Assembly (NCBI GenBank): GCA_000720995.1
Contig: JOEL01000001.1
Span: 310,001 to 374,000, forward strand
Length of the DNA: 64,000 nucleotides
From: Streptomyces celluloflavus
GTDB taxonomy: Bacteria; Actinomycetota; Actinomycetes; Streptomycetales; Streptomycetaceae
Direction: 5' to 3'
In this document: piece after piece, positions 1 to 8,776 of the stretch
Layout: the number at the start of each line of letters is the position of its first letter
How positions within the stretch are numbered: position 1 is the stretch's first letter
Notes under the pieces: generated by a model
Database searches by the model: none
What the model was told of the DNA's origin: nothing
What the model saw: the letters and a program-made list of their open reading frames with translations, nothing else
Made by a program: the position numbers and the translations under genes

Positions 1-199
1 CCGTCACGAGCGCGGCGAGGGTCAGCAGCACGCCCCGGACGATCCGCCCGCCGCGGGTGCCGCGCATCGCGTGCGGTACGCCGTCCCGTTCGGCGGCCCG
101 GCGCCGCGCGCGCTCGGCCCGGCGCCCGGTGCGGTCCGGGCCCGGCGGGGCGGGCGCGGGCGGTGTGTGCGGTGTCCGCTCGGCGGAGGCGGTGGTCAT
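1..199 (-). CDS. Carbohydrate ABC transporter permease, second subunit (N-terminal part, cut by window edge)
   Basis: Only the first ~66 codons are in the window; the gene runs off the left edge. The ATG is at 199-197, two bases before the stop of the preceding permease gene (202-204), so the two are tightly coupled. The visible part is a long Pro/Arg-rich cytoplasmic tail followed by the start of a hydrophobic segment (GVLLTLAALVT). This order, binding protein then two permeases, is the usual layout of CUT1 sugar importers, in which this would be the MalG/MsmG-like subunit. The family call rests mainly on context because the conserved EAA loop lies outside the window. Confidence 0.7.
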   Translation of the reverse strand, partial: MTTASAERTPHTPPAPAPPGPDRTGRRAERARRRAAERDGVPHAMRGTRGGRIVRGVLLTLAALVT

Positions 200-201
200 G
201 G

Positions 202-1107
202 TCACTGGTCCTTCCCGATGACGAGCCGCTGGACCAGTGCGACCACGAGGGTCAGCACGAACAGCGCGACCCCGATGGTCGCGGCGTAGCCCAGGTCGAA
301 GTACTTGAAGCCCGCGTCGTAGAGCTGGAAGACGAGCGTGTAGCTCGCGTTGGCGGGGCCGCCGCCGGTCATCGTGTAGATCGCGTCGAAGACCTGGAAG
401 GAGGAGGTGGTCTCGAGGACGGCGAGGAAGAACAACGCGGGCCGCAGCTGCGGGAGTACGAGGTACCGGAACCGCTGCCAGGGTCCCGCGCCGTCGGTCA
501 GCGCGGCCTCCTCCAGCTCGCGCGGGATGTCCTGCATGCGCGCGAGCAGGATGAGCATGCCGTAGCCGAAGCGGGACCAGACCCCGACGATCGCGAGGGC
601 CGGGAGCACGAAGACGTCGTCGCCGAGCCACCCCGAGTCGGAGAGGCCCAGCCAGCTCACGAACGTCGCCCAGGGGCCGCCGGTGGAGAAGATCCACACG
701 AAGACCGTCGCGGCGAGGACGAGGGAGGTGACGACCGGCAGGAAGAACACCGAGCGGAACAGCTTGGCGCCCCGGAAGGCCCGCCGGGTCAGCAGGGCCA
801 GCGCCACCGAGGCGAGCAGCGTCCCCGGCACGGCCATGACCGTGTAGAGGACGGTGACCTTGAGGGAGCTCCAGAACAGCGGGTCGTGCCACAGGCGGAT
901 GAAGTTGTCGAGGCCGATGAAGTGCCCGCCGCCGGTGAGCGAGTAGTCGGTGAAGCTCATCAGCACACCGGCGATGCCGGGGCCGAAGCGGAAGGCGAGG
1001 AAGAGGAGGAAACAGGGGAGGACGAAGAGCAGGCCGATCCGGGCCTCGCGGCGTGCCTGCGGCCCGCTGCGGCGGCCCCGGCGCCCGGGTTCCGCGACGA
1101 CTGCCAC
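202..1107 (-). CDS. Sugar ABC transporter permease (MalF/MsmF-like)
   Basis: Integral membrane subunit of a CUT1-type sugar importer, 301 residues, which is normal for the family. It starts with GTG at 1107, preceded by AAGGAG at a 5-base spacing. The N-terminus is a short basic cytoplasmic stretch, followed by about six membrane segments. The EAA loop that docks the ATPase is visible near residues 200-225 (EEAALTDGAGPWQRF). It lies downstream of the binding-protein gene and is coupled to the second permease. No ATPase gene is visible in the window; Streptomyces sugar importers often share the distant MsiK ATPase, so its absence here is not a defect. The substrate cannot be read from the sequence. 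Confidence 0.93.
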   Translation of the reverse strand: MAVVAEPGRRGRRSGPQARREARIGLLFVLPCFLLFLAFRFGPGIAGVLMSFTDYSLTGGGHFIGLDNFIRLWHDPLFWSSLKVTVLYTVMAVPGTLLASVALALLTRRAFRGAKLFRSVFFLPVVTSLVLAATVFVWIFSTGGPWATFVSWLGLSDSGWLGDDVFVLPALAIVGVWSRFGYGMLILLARMQDIPRELEEAALTDGAGPWQRFRYLVLPQLRPALFFLAVLETTSSFQVFDAIYTMTGGGPANASYTLVFQLYDAGFKYFDLGYAATIGVALFVLTLVVALVQRLVIGKDQ

Positions 1108-1164
1108 GGGGACTCCTTACGGGGTGGTACGGGGAGGGTGAGGGGGAGGTGGTGGCGGGGCGGG

Positions 1165-2445
1165 TCAGCGGCCGAGCATCGCGTCGGCCGCGGTCGCGGC
1201 CGTGCGCAGCGCGTCCTCGGGGGACTTCTTGCCGAGCAGCGCCGCCTGGATCTCGGGGCCCAGCAGCCCCATCACCTCACGGGACTTGGCCGCCAGCGGG
1301 CCGGCGGCCATGCTCGGCAGCGTCTTGGACACCGCGCTCTGGAGGGGGTCACCCGGGTACAGGTCCTTCGCGGAGCGGCGGGCCGGGAAGTAGCCGGCCT
1401 CCTTCTCCAGGCCCGCCGCGTTCGCCGGCTCGGCCACGAAGTCGATCCACTCGCCGGCCGCCTTGGTGTTGCCGCCCTTGAGCAGGGACAGCGCGCCCAC
1501 GGTCCCGTAGCCGACCGACTTGACGTCCTTGAGCGGCGGCAGCACGACGGTGTTCGCCTTGCCCCAGAAGGGTTCGACGTCGGCGGGGGTGTTCTGCCAG
1601 GTGCAGGCGACCTTGCCCCGGGCGACGGGGGTCTGCTCCAGCTTCGGGGTGGTCGTCACCATGTCGCGGTCGGTGTAGCCGCCGTCCACGAGCTTCTTCA
1701 GATACGTGAGGGCCTTGACGCCCGCCGCGTCGGCGAAGGCGGTCTTCTTGTCGTCCTTGCCGAAGACGTCCCCGCCCGCCTGCCACAGCAGCGGATAGAA
1801 GGTCAGGTTCAGGGTCTGCTGGGTGTCGCCGCTGTAACTCGTCGCGTAGTAGCCCTTCTCCTTGAGCCGGGGCGCGAGCCGTGCGAGGTCCTCCCAGGTG
1901 CCCGGGTACTGCTGCTCGCCGATCGCCGTGAACACCCGCTTATCGCAGATCAGCGGGTTGCCGCTGGTCAGTACGGGGGTGCCGAGGGTCTTGCCGTCGG
2001 CGGTGACCGACGTGAGGGCGAAGTCCGTGTAGTCCGCGCGGGCGTTCTTGGACATGTACTCCTCGGCCGGCACGATGTTCCGCGCGTACTTGGGGAGTTG
2101 GTCGGGGACGAGGTACACGACGTCGGGGCCCTTGCCGGACGCGATGGCGGTGGCGAGCGCGGTGTCGCGGTTGGCCCACGGGAAGGTCTCCACCTTGACC
2201 TTGATGCCGGTGTGCTGCTTCTCGAATGCCTTGACCAGCCCGTCCCAGTACGCCTTGTTCTTCGCCTCGTCGAAGATCACCGGGTAGGTCCACATCGTGA
2301 CGGTGTCGCTGTCGCTCCCCCTGCCCGCGCCGCCGCAGCCGGCGAGGGTGGTGGCGGCCAGGGCGGCGGCGAGCGCCGGGACGGCGACCGCGCGCAGTCT
2401 GCGGCGCCGGCCGTCCGGGGCCGGGGTCCGGGAGATGAGGGACAT
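1165..2445 (-). CDS. Extracellular sugar-binding lipoprotein (ABC transporter, family 1)
   Basis: Substrate-capturing lipoprotein of the importer, anchored to the outside of the membrane. I chose the ATG at 2445 because it has GGAGG at a good spacing and is followed by a short basic region, a hydrophobic stretch and a lipobox (LAGC, cysteine near residue 36). A longer in-frame start at 2523 would put ~26 residues in front of the signal peptide. The mature protein has the usual features of family 1 binding proteins, such as the opening VTMWTYPVIFDE and the domain-crossing segments. Neighbours are an oxidoreductase upstream and two permeases downstream, all in one direction. The ligand is unknown, though the surrounding genes suggest an oligosaccharide or sugar acid. 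Confidence 0.93.
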   Translation of the reverse strand: MSLISRTPAPDGRRRRLRAVAVPALAAALAATTLAGCGGAGRGSDSDTVTMWTYPVIFDEAKNKAYWDGLVKAFEKQHTGIKVKVETFPWANRDTALATAIASGKGPDVVYLVPDQLPKYARNIVPAEEYMSKNARADYTDFALTSVTADGKTLGTPVLTSGNPLICDKRVFTAIGEQQYPGTWEDLARLAPRLKEKGYYATSYSGDTQQTLNLTFYPLLWQAGGDVFGKDDKKTAFADAAGVKALTYLKKLVDGGYTDRDMVTTTPKLEQTPVARGKVACTWQNTPADVEPFWGKANTVVLPPLKDVKSVGYGTVGALSLLKGGNTKAAGEWIDFVAEPANAAGLEKEAGYFPARRSAKDLYPGDPLQSAVSKTLPSMAAGPLAAKSREVMGLLGPEIQAALLGKKSPEDALRTAATAADAMLGR

Positions 2446-2523
2446 GAGGGTGCCTCCGAAGGCATCGGTGGTGGGTCGGGAAGCGTGGGGGAGGGGTTGC
2501 CGCGAGGGATGGGTGGTGCGCAC

Positions 2524-3780
2524 TCAGCGGGCGGGGACCTGCTGCACGGTGCGGGTGTGCCGGGCCCGTTCCGCGGCGAAGGCGGCGAGGTGGCTGCCCA
2601 GGGACGCGTCCGTGCCGGAGCGGATCGCGCCCGGGTCGCCGGTGGCGACCGCCCGGACGAAGGCTTCGACGAGCGCGGTGTCGCCGCCGCCGTGCCCCTC
2701 GGCCGCGTTCGAACCGCTCGCGCCGAGTTCGTGGACCCGGCTGTGCCCGGTGCGGAAGTCCTGCACGGTGACCCGCTCGCCGTCGCCGCTGAGCCAGCCG
2801 TGCGAGCCGAAGATCCTGGTCTGCCGGTGGGTCTGCTCGGTGAAGGCCATCATCTGGAAGGTCGCCGTGACGGAGCCGGTCAGCCGCATCGCGACCACCT
2901 GGTGGTCCACGACATCGTTGCCGCCCGCGTACACGCACGCGCCGTACGGGCCGGTGCGCAGCGCCTCGTGCAGCCCGGCCTCGTCGGTGGCCTCGGTGAC
3001 ATGGGTGACCGGCCACACCGGGCCCTGCTCGCGCAGGGTGGGCGGGTAGAGCTTGAGGGCGCTGTAGGGGCAGTCGGCCTCGACGGCGCAGTCCAGGCAC
3101 CGCTCCCCGGCCCCGGCCGGCTTGTTCTGCGGGCGGAAGTGCTTGAGGCCGCCGAAGCTCGCGACCTCCTCGATCCGGGCGCCGAGGACGTAGCTGATCC
3201 AGTCCAGGTCGTGGCAGGACTTGGCGAGGAGCATCGGCGAGGAGTCCCGTTCGCTGTGCCACGGCCCGCGCACATAGCTGTGCGCGTAGTGCCACCAGCC
3301 GACCGGCTCCAGATGCTCCAGCGAGACGAGTTCGCCCAGCACCCCGGAGTCCACGACGCTCTTCACCAGATCCGTGTACGGCGTGTACCGCATGACATGG
3401 CAGACGGCGAACAGCACGCCCGCCGCGCGCACCCCCTCGACGAGCCTCCTGGTCTCCTCCTCGGTGGGCGCCAGCGGCTTCTCGGCGAGGATCGCGTATC
3501 CGGCCCGCGCCAGGGCCAGGACCGGTTCGACATGGTCGCGGTCCTGGGTCGCGACGATCACCGCGTCGGCGATCCGGTGCTCGGCGAGCGGGCGCCAGTC
3601 CTCGTACTCCAGGGGCGCCCCCGAGGCCGCGCGGGCGGCGGGCCGCGGGTCGGCCACGGCGACCAGTTCGGCGTGCTCCGGATGCGCCGCGATCCAGTCG
3701 GCGTAGGTGAGGCCGCGGTTGCCGGCGCCGACGAGGGCGACCCGGACCGGGCGGCCGGTGATCGGGGTGTGCAGGGTCAC
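2524..3780 (-). CDS. Gfo/Idh/MocA family NAD(P)-dependent oxidoreductase
   Basis: Cytoplasmic dehydrogenase acting on a sugar or cyclitol derivative, 418 residues. The Rossmann dinucleotide motif is near the N-terminus (VALVGAGNRG, about residues 13-22). The family signature EKPLAPTEEE, whose lysine contributes to catalysis, is near residue 100. A cluster of cysteines (CLDCAVEADC) in the C-terminal half is seen in one branch of the family. The start is GTG at 3780 with only a weak ribosome site. It is transcribed with the binding protein and permeases, so it probably processes the imported sugar. The exact substrate cannot be predicted. Confidence 0.9.
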   Translation of the reverse strand: MTLHTPITGRPVRVALVGAGNRGLTYADWIAAHPEHAELVAVADPRPAARAASGAPLEYEDWRPLAEHRIADAVIVATQDRDHVEPVLALARAGYAILAEKPLAPTEEETRRLVEGVRAAGVLFAVCHVMRYTPYTDLVKSVVDSGVLGELVSLEHLEPVGWWHYAHSYVRGPWHSERDSSPMLLAKSCHDLDWISYVLGARIEEVASFGGLKHFRPQNKPAGAGERCLDCAVEADCPYSALKLYPPTLREQGPVWPVTHVTEATDEAGLHEALRTGPYGACVYAGGNDVVDHQVVAMRLTGSVTATFQMMAFTEQTHRQTRIFGSHGWLSGDGERVTVQDFRTGHSRVHELGASGSNAAEGHGGGDTALVEAFVRAVATGDPGAIRSGTDASLGSHLAAFAAERARHTRTVQQVPAR

Positions 3781-3861
3781 GAGAGTTCCCGGGGAGGTCT
3801 GAGGGAAGGGGAAGGGGGCGGTGGGGCCGCCGCCCGGTGCGGGCGGGGCGGCGGACGTGGC

Positions 3862-6036
3862 TCAGGGGCGGAGGTTGCCCTTGGTGTGGGCGATGCGCGT
3901 GTTCTCCTCGGGCATCGCGGCGCGGGTGGTGCCGTCCTCGACGCACGCGGTGTGCAGCAGATGGCTGCCCGCGCCGAAGCCGCCCGGCCGCAGGTCCAGG
4001 GCCCCTCCGGTGAAGGTGCAGCCGCTCGCGCGGTACCGGTTGGTCCCCTCCCCGATGCTCAGGTGGGCGCGGCCGTCGGGGGCTTTCGCGTCGACGCCGG
4101 TGAGCTGCCAGGTCACGGTGCGGTCGCCGCCGCCGCGGGAGAGCAGCGCGGCCCCGCCCCCGCTCGCGCCGAGCCGGACCCCGGCCAGCCGCAGCAGTTG
4201 GTCCCCGGTGCCGCTCAGCCGCACGGCGGCCTCGCGCAGTTCCCCGCCCTCGACATGGACCTCGCCGTGCCGGTACTCCACCGGGGCGGCGCCCTGGGAC
4301 GCGGTGAGGACGCAGTGGTCGAGCACGAGCGGCCCGCTGCCGTTGAAGCGCGCGCCGTCGACCCCGGCGAGCGTCGTCCGCTCCAGCGTCAGCGGGGCGT
4401 CGACCGACTCCTGAGTGATCTCGGCGCCCTGGGCGAAGGCGAACGACGAGTCGGCGACGGTACTGGGCCGCTTGGACAGGGCGGAGGCCCGGGACACGAT
4501 CAGCGGCCCGCTCGCGGTGCAGCCGCGCACCTGCAGTCCGTCCGCGTTGACCCAGAGCATCCCCGAGCCGTCGAGGGACTTCTTGCCGATGACGGTCATG
4601 TCCTCCAGGGTCAGGTCGGTGACCCTGACCCGGGCCACGAACCATGAGCAGGAGTGGCGGCGCACCGTGATCCGTTTGGCCGCCCCGCCCCAGGCCGTAC
4701 CGGAGTTGGCGAAGGTCATCAGCCCGGAGTTGCCGGTGTAGACGAGATCGTGCTCGAACTGCCCGTGTGTGACGAAGGGGCCCTGGTCGTCGCCGTCGCC
4801 GTGGCAGTTGGTCACATAGCAGTAGGCGGAGGCGGTGAAGTCGTTGAGGTGGCGGGCGTTGGAGGTGTGACAGTCGGAGACGTGGCCGTAGAGGCAGTAG
4901 ATCTGCTGCGTGAGGTAGCCGGCCCCGCCGTAGGTGACCGACCGGGGGTTGGCCAGCGAGCACTGTTCGGTGCGGTAGTGGGTGCACCAGCGGCGCATCA
5001 CCACCGGCCAGAAGGTGCCGGTGGCCTCGATACCGGAGACGTCGCAGTGCACCGCGTACTCGTAGGCGACCGGGTGCGATCCGGTGTACTCGTCGTCCCC
5101 CGCCCCCTCGAAGACGAGGTTGCGCACATGGCTGCGGTTCACCGGCTCGATCCGGGTCCAGGTGAGGGTGCGGCCCGCCGCCAGCTCCCAGCCGATCTGG
5201 TAGGCGACCCGGATGTGGCCGCCGTCGACCACATCGGTGACCTGGACCAGGCGCTGGACCTCCTTCTCGTAGGTCCCCTTCAGCGCGTTCACCTCGACGG
5301 CCCACCACTGGCCGACGGCGAAACCGGCGGAGTCACCCACCTCGAAGAGGTCGCTCAGGTCGGGCATCACCGCGCCGAGGGTGTGCCGGTGCACGGTGTC
5401 GGTGACCTTGCCCCGGAAGGAGAACACCGCCCCGAAGGGGTTGTCCCGGGTGTTCTTCTCGATCCCGGCCGTACGCACGTGGTGGCCGCCGAAGTCCAGC
5501 TCGATGCCCGACCGGGACCACAGATGGCGGCTGCGGAACAGCAGATCGGTGCGGCCCTCGACGCGGTGCACGGCCGGGTCGGCGACCAGCGCGTCGAGCG
5601 CGTCGTCCGCAGGGGTCCCGGCGTCGAAGAGCCCGAAGGTCCGCAGGTCGACGGTGCCGTCGTGCAGTTGGAGCCAGCGGCCGCGGCGCGGCGCCGAGGC
5701 CGGTGCGAGCACGGTCCCGCCGTTGTGGGCGGCGGTTGCGGACGCCGACCAGCGGACCGCCATGGCGCCGCCGTCACCCGCCGCGCGGTAGCCGGCGAGC
5801 AGCGCGAGCGCGCCGTCCTCGGCCGCGGTGGGACGCAGTTCGCGCAGTCGCGCCACGGTGTCGAGGTGGCGGACCGTACCGGCGGCGTGCGGTGGCGCGG
5901 CGGGTGCGGCCGTGGCCGTACCCGATCCGGCCACCGCGCCGGCGGCGAGCAGCCCGGCCAGGCCCGAGGCGCGCAGCAGCGTACGCCGGGTGTTCGAGGG
6001 CGTAGGGCCGGAGGGGAGGGAGGGGGGAACGCTCAT
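3862..6036 (-). CDS. Secreted right-handed beta-helix protein (pectate-lyase-like), Tat signal
   Basis: 724-residue exported protein. The N-terminus has a twin-arginine signal (NTRRTLLRASGLAGLLAAG) ending near an alanine-rich cleavage region. The rest has the short repetitive strands of a parallel beta-helix, with a central stretch rich in Cys, His and aromatic residues (FWPVVMRRWC, YCLYGHVSDC, NCHGDGDDQGPF). It is clearly paralogous to the protein at 11996-14125; the two share long blocks in the same order. I would expect polysaccharide binding or cleavage (lyase or hydrolase) outside the cell, feeding the importer encoded next to it. No catalytic motif of a named lyase family is certain, so the enzymatic role is inference from fold and context. 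Confidence 0.8.
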   Translation of the reverse strand: MSVPPSLPSGPTPSNTRRTLLRASGLAGLLAAGAVAGSGTATAAPAAPPHAAGTVRHLDTVARLRELRPTAAEDGALALLAGYRAAGDGGAMAVRWSASATAAHNGGTVLAPASAPRRGRWLQLHDGTVDLRTFGLFDAGTPADDALDALVADPAVHRVEGRTDLLFRSRHLWSRSGIELDFGGHHVRTAGIEKNTRDNPFGAVFSFRGKVTDTVHRHTLGAVMPDLSDLFEVGDSAGFAVGQWWAVEVNALKGTYEKEVQRLVQVTDVVDGGHIRVAYQIGWELAAGRTLTWTRIEPVNRSHVRNLVFEGAGDDEYTGSHPVAYEYAVHCDVSGIEATGTFWPVVMRRWCTHYRTEQCSLANPRSVTYGGAGYLTQQIYCLYGHVSDCHTSNARHLNDFTASAYCYVTNCHGDGDDQGPFVTHGQFEHDLVYTGNSGLMTFANSGTAWGGAAKRITVRRHSCSWFVARVRVTDLTLEDMTVIGKKSLDGSGMLWVNADGLQVRGCTASGPLIVSRASALSKRPSTVADSSFAFAQGAEITQESVDAPLTLERTTLAGVDGARFNGSGPLVLDHCVLTASQGAAPVEYRHGEVHVEGGELREAAVRLSGTGDQLLRLAGVRLGASGGGAALLSRGGGDRTVTWQLTGVDAKAPDGRAHLSIGEGTNRYRASGCTFTGGALDLRPGGFGAGSHLLHTACVEDGTTRAAMPEENTRIAHTKGNLRP

Positions 6037-6284
6037 GACGGACTTCGCCTTCCGAGAAGTGCCGAAGGGGGAGCGTTCCTGCTCAGGGCTGCCGTGGGGC
6101 GGATGGCTGAGAAAGCTGGGAACACGGTGCGACCGGGGGCCGGGGCGTTCTGGGCAGGCGCCGGGGCGGGCCGCGATACGGGTCCGGTGCGCGCTCGCAC
6201 CGTGGCCGCCGTGCCGCTGCGCGGCCGGTGGTGGCCACGGGCCGCGCGGTTGGCACGGAAGCTACGTGGGGCGTGCGGCCCGCG

Positions 6285-7172
6285 TCAAGGCCCGGTCGTG
6301 CTCCCGCCGTCCGGCCGTGCGGTCGGCGCGTCCCGCACCCGCGCCGGTTGCCGGACGGAATCCTCCGGTGCGCCCTCCTCCCGGCCCAGGCCCTCGCTGA
6401 TCCGCCGCGCGGCGTCCCTGACCTGGCCGCCCAGCTCCTGGTAACGCCACGCGGGCAGGCCGAGCTTGAGGCCGGTGATGCTGATGGCGCCCACGCAGAT
6501 GTCCAGGTGGTCGCGGACCGGGGCGCCGATGCAGATGACCCCCTCGGCGTCCTCCTCGTCGTCCAGCGCGTAGCCGATCCGCTCGATGTCGCGCAGATGC
6601 GCGAGGAAGGTCGCCGGGTCGGTGATCGTCCGGGGGGTGCGGCGCGGCAGCCCGAAACGCTCGACCACGAGCGCCGCCTCGGTGAGGGAGAAGGCGGCGA
6701 GCAGCGCCTTGCCCAGCCCGGTGCAGTGCGGCAGTTCGCGCTGCCCCATGCGCAGGTCGAGGCGGATGCGCTGGTCGATCTCCACCTGGTCCACCACCAC
6801 GGCGTGGCCGTCCTCGGGCACCGCCAGGCGCGAGGCCATACCGGTGACGGCGGTCAGTTCGCGCAGCACCGGGTGGGCGATCGTGCGCAGGGACACCTGG
6901 GACCGGGCGCGGTCGCCGAGCCGCGCGAGCCCCATGCCCAGGCGGTAGCGCCGGCTCATGCCCTCGCCGTCGTCGGAGACGAACCCGTAGGCCCGCAGGG
7001 TCTGGAGCATGCCGAAGGTGGCGCTCTTGGCGATCCGGCAGGTCTGCGCGACCTCGGTGACGCTCATTCCCCGGCCCGGCTCGGCGGTGCCCAGGGCTTC
7101 GAGGATGTCCGCGGCCCGCGCCACGCTCTTGACCCAGTACTTCGGCTCGGCCGGAGCTTCTCTGTTCGTCAT
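6285..7172 (-). CDS. IclR family transcriptional regulator
   Basis: 295 residues. A winged helix-turn-helix lies at about residues 10-75 (SVTEVAQTCRIAKSATFGML is the recognition region), followed by the IclR effector-binding domain at ~85-260, with GLGKALLAAF and the C-terminal GAISITGL signatures. It is transcribed divergently from the aminotransferase gene and likely controls both arms of the catabolic locus in response to a small acid or sugar acid. The ATG at 7172 has no recognisable ribosome site and sits next to a CAGAAC half-site, so the transcript may be leaderless or the true start may be further in. The last ~35 residues are low-complexity. Confidence 0.93.
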   Translation of the reverse strand: MTNREAPAEPKYWVKSVARAADILEALGTAEPGRGMSVTEVAQTCRIAKSATFGMLQTLRAYGFVSDDGEGMSRRYRLGMGLARLGDRARSQVSLRTIAHPVLRELTAVTGMASRLAVPEDGHAVVVDQVEIDQRIRLDLRMGQRELPHCTGLGKALLAAFSLTEAALVVERFGLPRRTPRTITDPATFLAHLRDIERIGYALDDEEDAEGVICIGAPVRDHLDICVGAISITGLKLGLPAWRYQELGGQVRDAARRISEGLGREEGAPEDSVRQPARVRDAPTARPDGGSTTGP

Positions 7173-7174
7173 AG

Positions 7175-7295
7175 CAGAACAGCGTAGTGCCTACTCCTGT
7201 GGTTCTGGGGCGAGTTCGCGCCGAAAGGGGGTTGACCCCCGCGATTTTCGGCCCGTACGATCCTGAACTGTTCTGGAATACAGAACGCTGTTCTG
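7175..7295. promoter_or_regulatory. Probable IclR operator region
   Basis: The divergent intergenic region carries five copies of GTTCTG or its complement: CAGAAC at 7175-7180, GTTCTG at 7202-7207, GTTCTG at 7270-7275, CAGAAC at 7281-7286 and GTTCTG at 7290-7295. The third and fourth form a perfect 6-bp inverted repeat with a 5-bp spacer, the geometry expected for an IclR dimer. The first lies right at the regulator's own start codon, which suggests autoregulation. Binding by this IclR protein is inference. Confidence 0.65.
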
Positions 7296-7396
7296 AAAAA
7301 TTTCCTGCGAAGACTGCCGGGCGGATGGCGCCAGGGCTCCCGGGGACCGGGCAGGACCCGGGGAGCCGACGACTCTCGACGCAAGGAGTACCGACC

Positions 7397-8776
7397 ATGA
7401 GCGCAGAGCAGGACGGCACACCCGCCGCACGGCTCGCCCGGCGAGCCCGTCAGGTCGTGCCCGGTGGTGTGAACAGCGGCCAGCGCAGCATCCCCGGGCT
7501 GACCGACCTCGTCGTCACCGGCACCGCGGGCGCCCGCTTCCGCACCGCCGACGGACGCGAGTTCACGGACTTCCACGCCGCCTTCGGCCCCCCGCTGCTC
7601 GGCCACAACGACCCCGACGTGGCCCGCGCCACCGAGGAGGCCGGCCGGCGCCTCGGCCATATGGGCGTGGGCATCACCGAAGGCGAGGTCCACCTCGCCG
7701 AACAGCTCGCCGAGCTCATCCCCTCGGTCGAGAAACTGCTGCTCACCTCGACCGGCAGCGAGGCCACCTTCCACGCCCTGCGCGTCGCCCGCGCCGCGAC
7801 CGGCCGCCGTCTGATCGTCAAGTTCCAGGGCTGCTACCACGGCTGGCACGACGCGGTCAGCCTCAACGTCATCTCGGCGCCCGAGAAGGTCGGCGGCCAC
7901 GACCCGATCTCCACCGGCATCCTGCCCGAGGTCCTCGCCGCCACCCTCGTCCTGCCCTTCAACGACAGCGAGGCGGTCCGCGGCGCCTTCGCCGAGCACG
8001 GCCCGGACATCGCCGCCGTCATCGTCGAACCCGTACCCCACAACGTCGGTGCCCTCCTCCCGCACCAGGAGTTCCTGCGGACCCTGCGCGAGGAGACCAC
8101 GAAGGCCGGCAGCGTCCTCGTCTTCGACGAAGTGATCACCGGCTTCCGCCACGACCTCGGCGGCTGGCAGCGCATCAGCGGCATCACCCCCGACCTCACG
8201 ACCCTCGGCAAGGCCATCGCCAACGGCGCCCCCGTCGCGGCGCTGGGCGGACGGGCCGACCTGATGGACCTGTTCTCGACCACGCCCGGCGCCCCCGCCT
8301 TCTTCGCCGGCACCTACAACGGCCACCCCTCGGTCGTGGCCGCCGCCCTGGCCACCCTCCGCAAGCTCCGCGAGGAGCCGGTCCACGAGCACGTCTTCCG
8401 GCTCGGCGACCGCGTCCGCCGCGAACTCACCGCGCTCTACGACCGCCTCGGCGTACCCGCCGTCGTCACCGGCTACGGCTCCGTGTTCGTCACCTACTTC
8501 ATGCCGGGCTTCACCCCCGACGCGCCGCCGCGCACCTACCGCGACCTGCTGGCCAACGACGCCTCCCTCTTCGTCGGCTACCGCCGCCACCTCACCGGGC
8601 ACGGCCTGTTCGAACTGCCCCTCAACCTCAAGCGCAGCCATATCAGCTACGCCCACACCGACGCGGACATCGACCGCCTCCTCGAAGGCACCGAGGCCGC
8701 CGTCGGGGCCGCCCTCGCCGAGGGCGGCGTCCGCGACCTCAGCCACACCTCGACCATGGGCGGAGCCCTCGCCTGA
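7397..8776 (+). CDS. Class III PLP-dependent aminotransferase (glutamate-1-semialdehyde aminomutase-like)
   Basis: 459-residue PLP enzyme. The start ATG at 7397 has AAGGAG just upstream. Family features are the RARQVVPGGVNSG opening typical of the HemL-like branch, the LLTSTGSEATFHALR phosphate-binding region, the LVFDEVITGFR segment that holds the PLP-ring aspartate, and the Schiff-base lysine in LTTLGKAIANG. A housekeeping role in haem synthesis is unlikely because it sits in a sugar-acid operon; it more probably transaminates an amino-sugar or keto-acid intermediate. Its stop overlaps the next start (TGATG), so the two are translationally coupled. Confidence 0.9.
   Translation: MSAEQDGTPAARLARRARQVVPGGVNSGQRSIPGLTDLVVTGTAGARFRTADGREFTDFHAAFGPPLLGHNDPDVARATEEAGRRLGHMGVGITEGEVHLAEQLAELIPSVEKLLLTSTGSEATFHALRVARAATGRRLIVKFQGCYHGWHDAVSLNVISAPEKVGGHDPISTGILPEVLAATLVLPFNDSEAVRGAFAEHGPDIAAVIVEPVPHNVGALLPHQEFLRTLREETTKAGSVLVFDEVITGFRHDLGGWQRISGITPDLTTLGKAIANGAPVAALGGRADLMDLFSTTPGAPAFFAGTYNGHPSVVAAALATLRKLREEPVHEHVFRLGDRVRRELTALYDRLGVPAVVTGYGSVFVTYFMPGFTPDAPPRTYRDLLANDASLFVGYRRHLTGHGLFELPLNLKRSHISYAHTDADIDRLLEGTEAAVGAALAEGGVRDLSHTSTMGGALA

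Noticed and set aside
163-4647. Very long plus-strand open frame opposite the ABC transporter and oxidoreductase genes
   Set aside because: Composition is Arg/Gly/Glu-rich with no domain. It is the antisense shadow of high-GC genes with clear family motifs. Similar long frames opposite the NRPS genes were dropped for the same reason.
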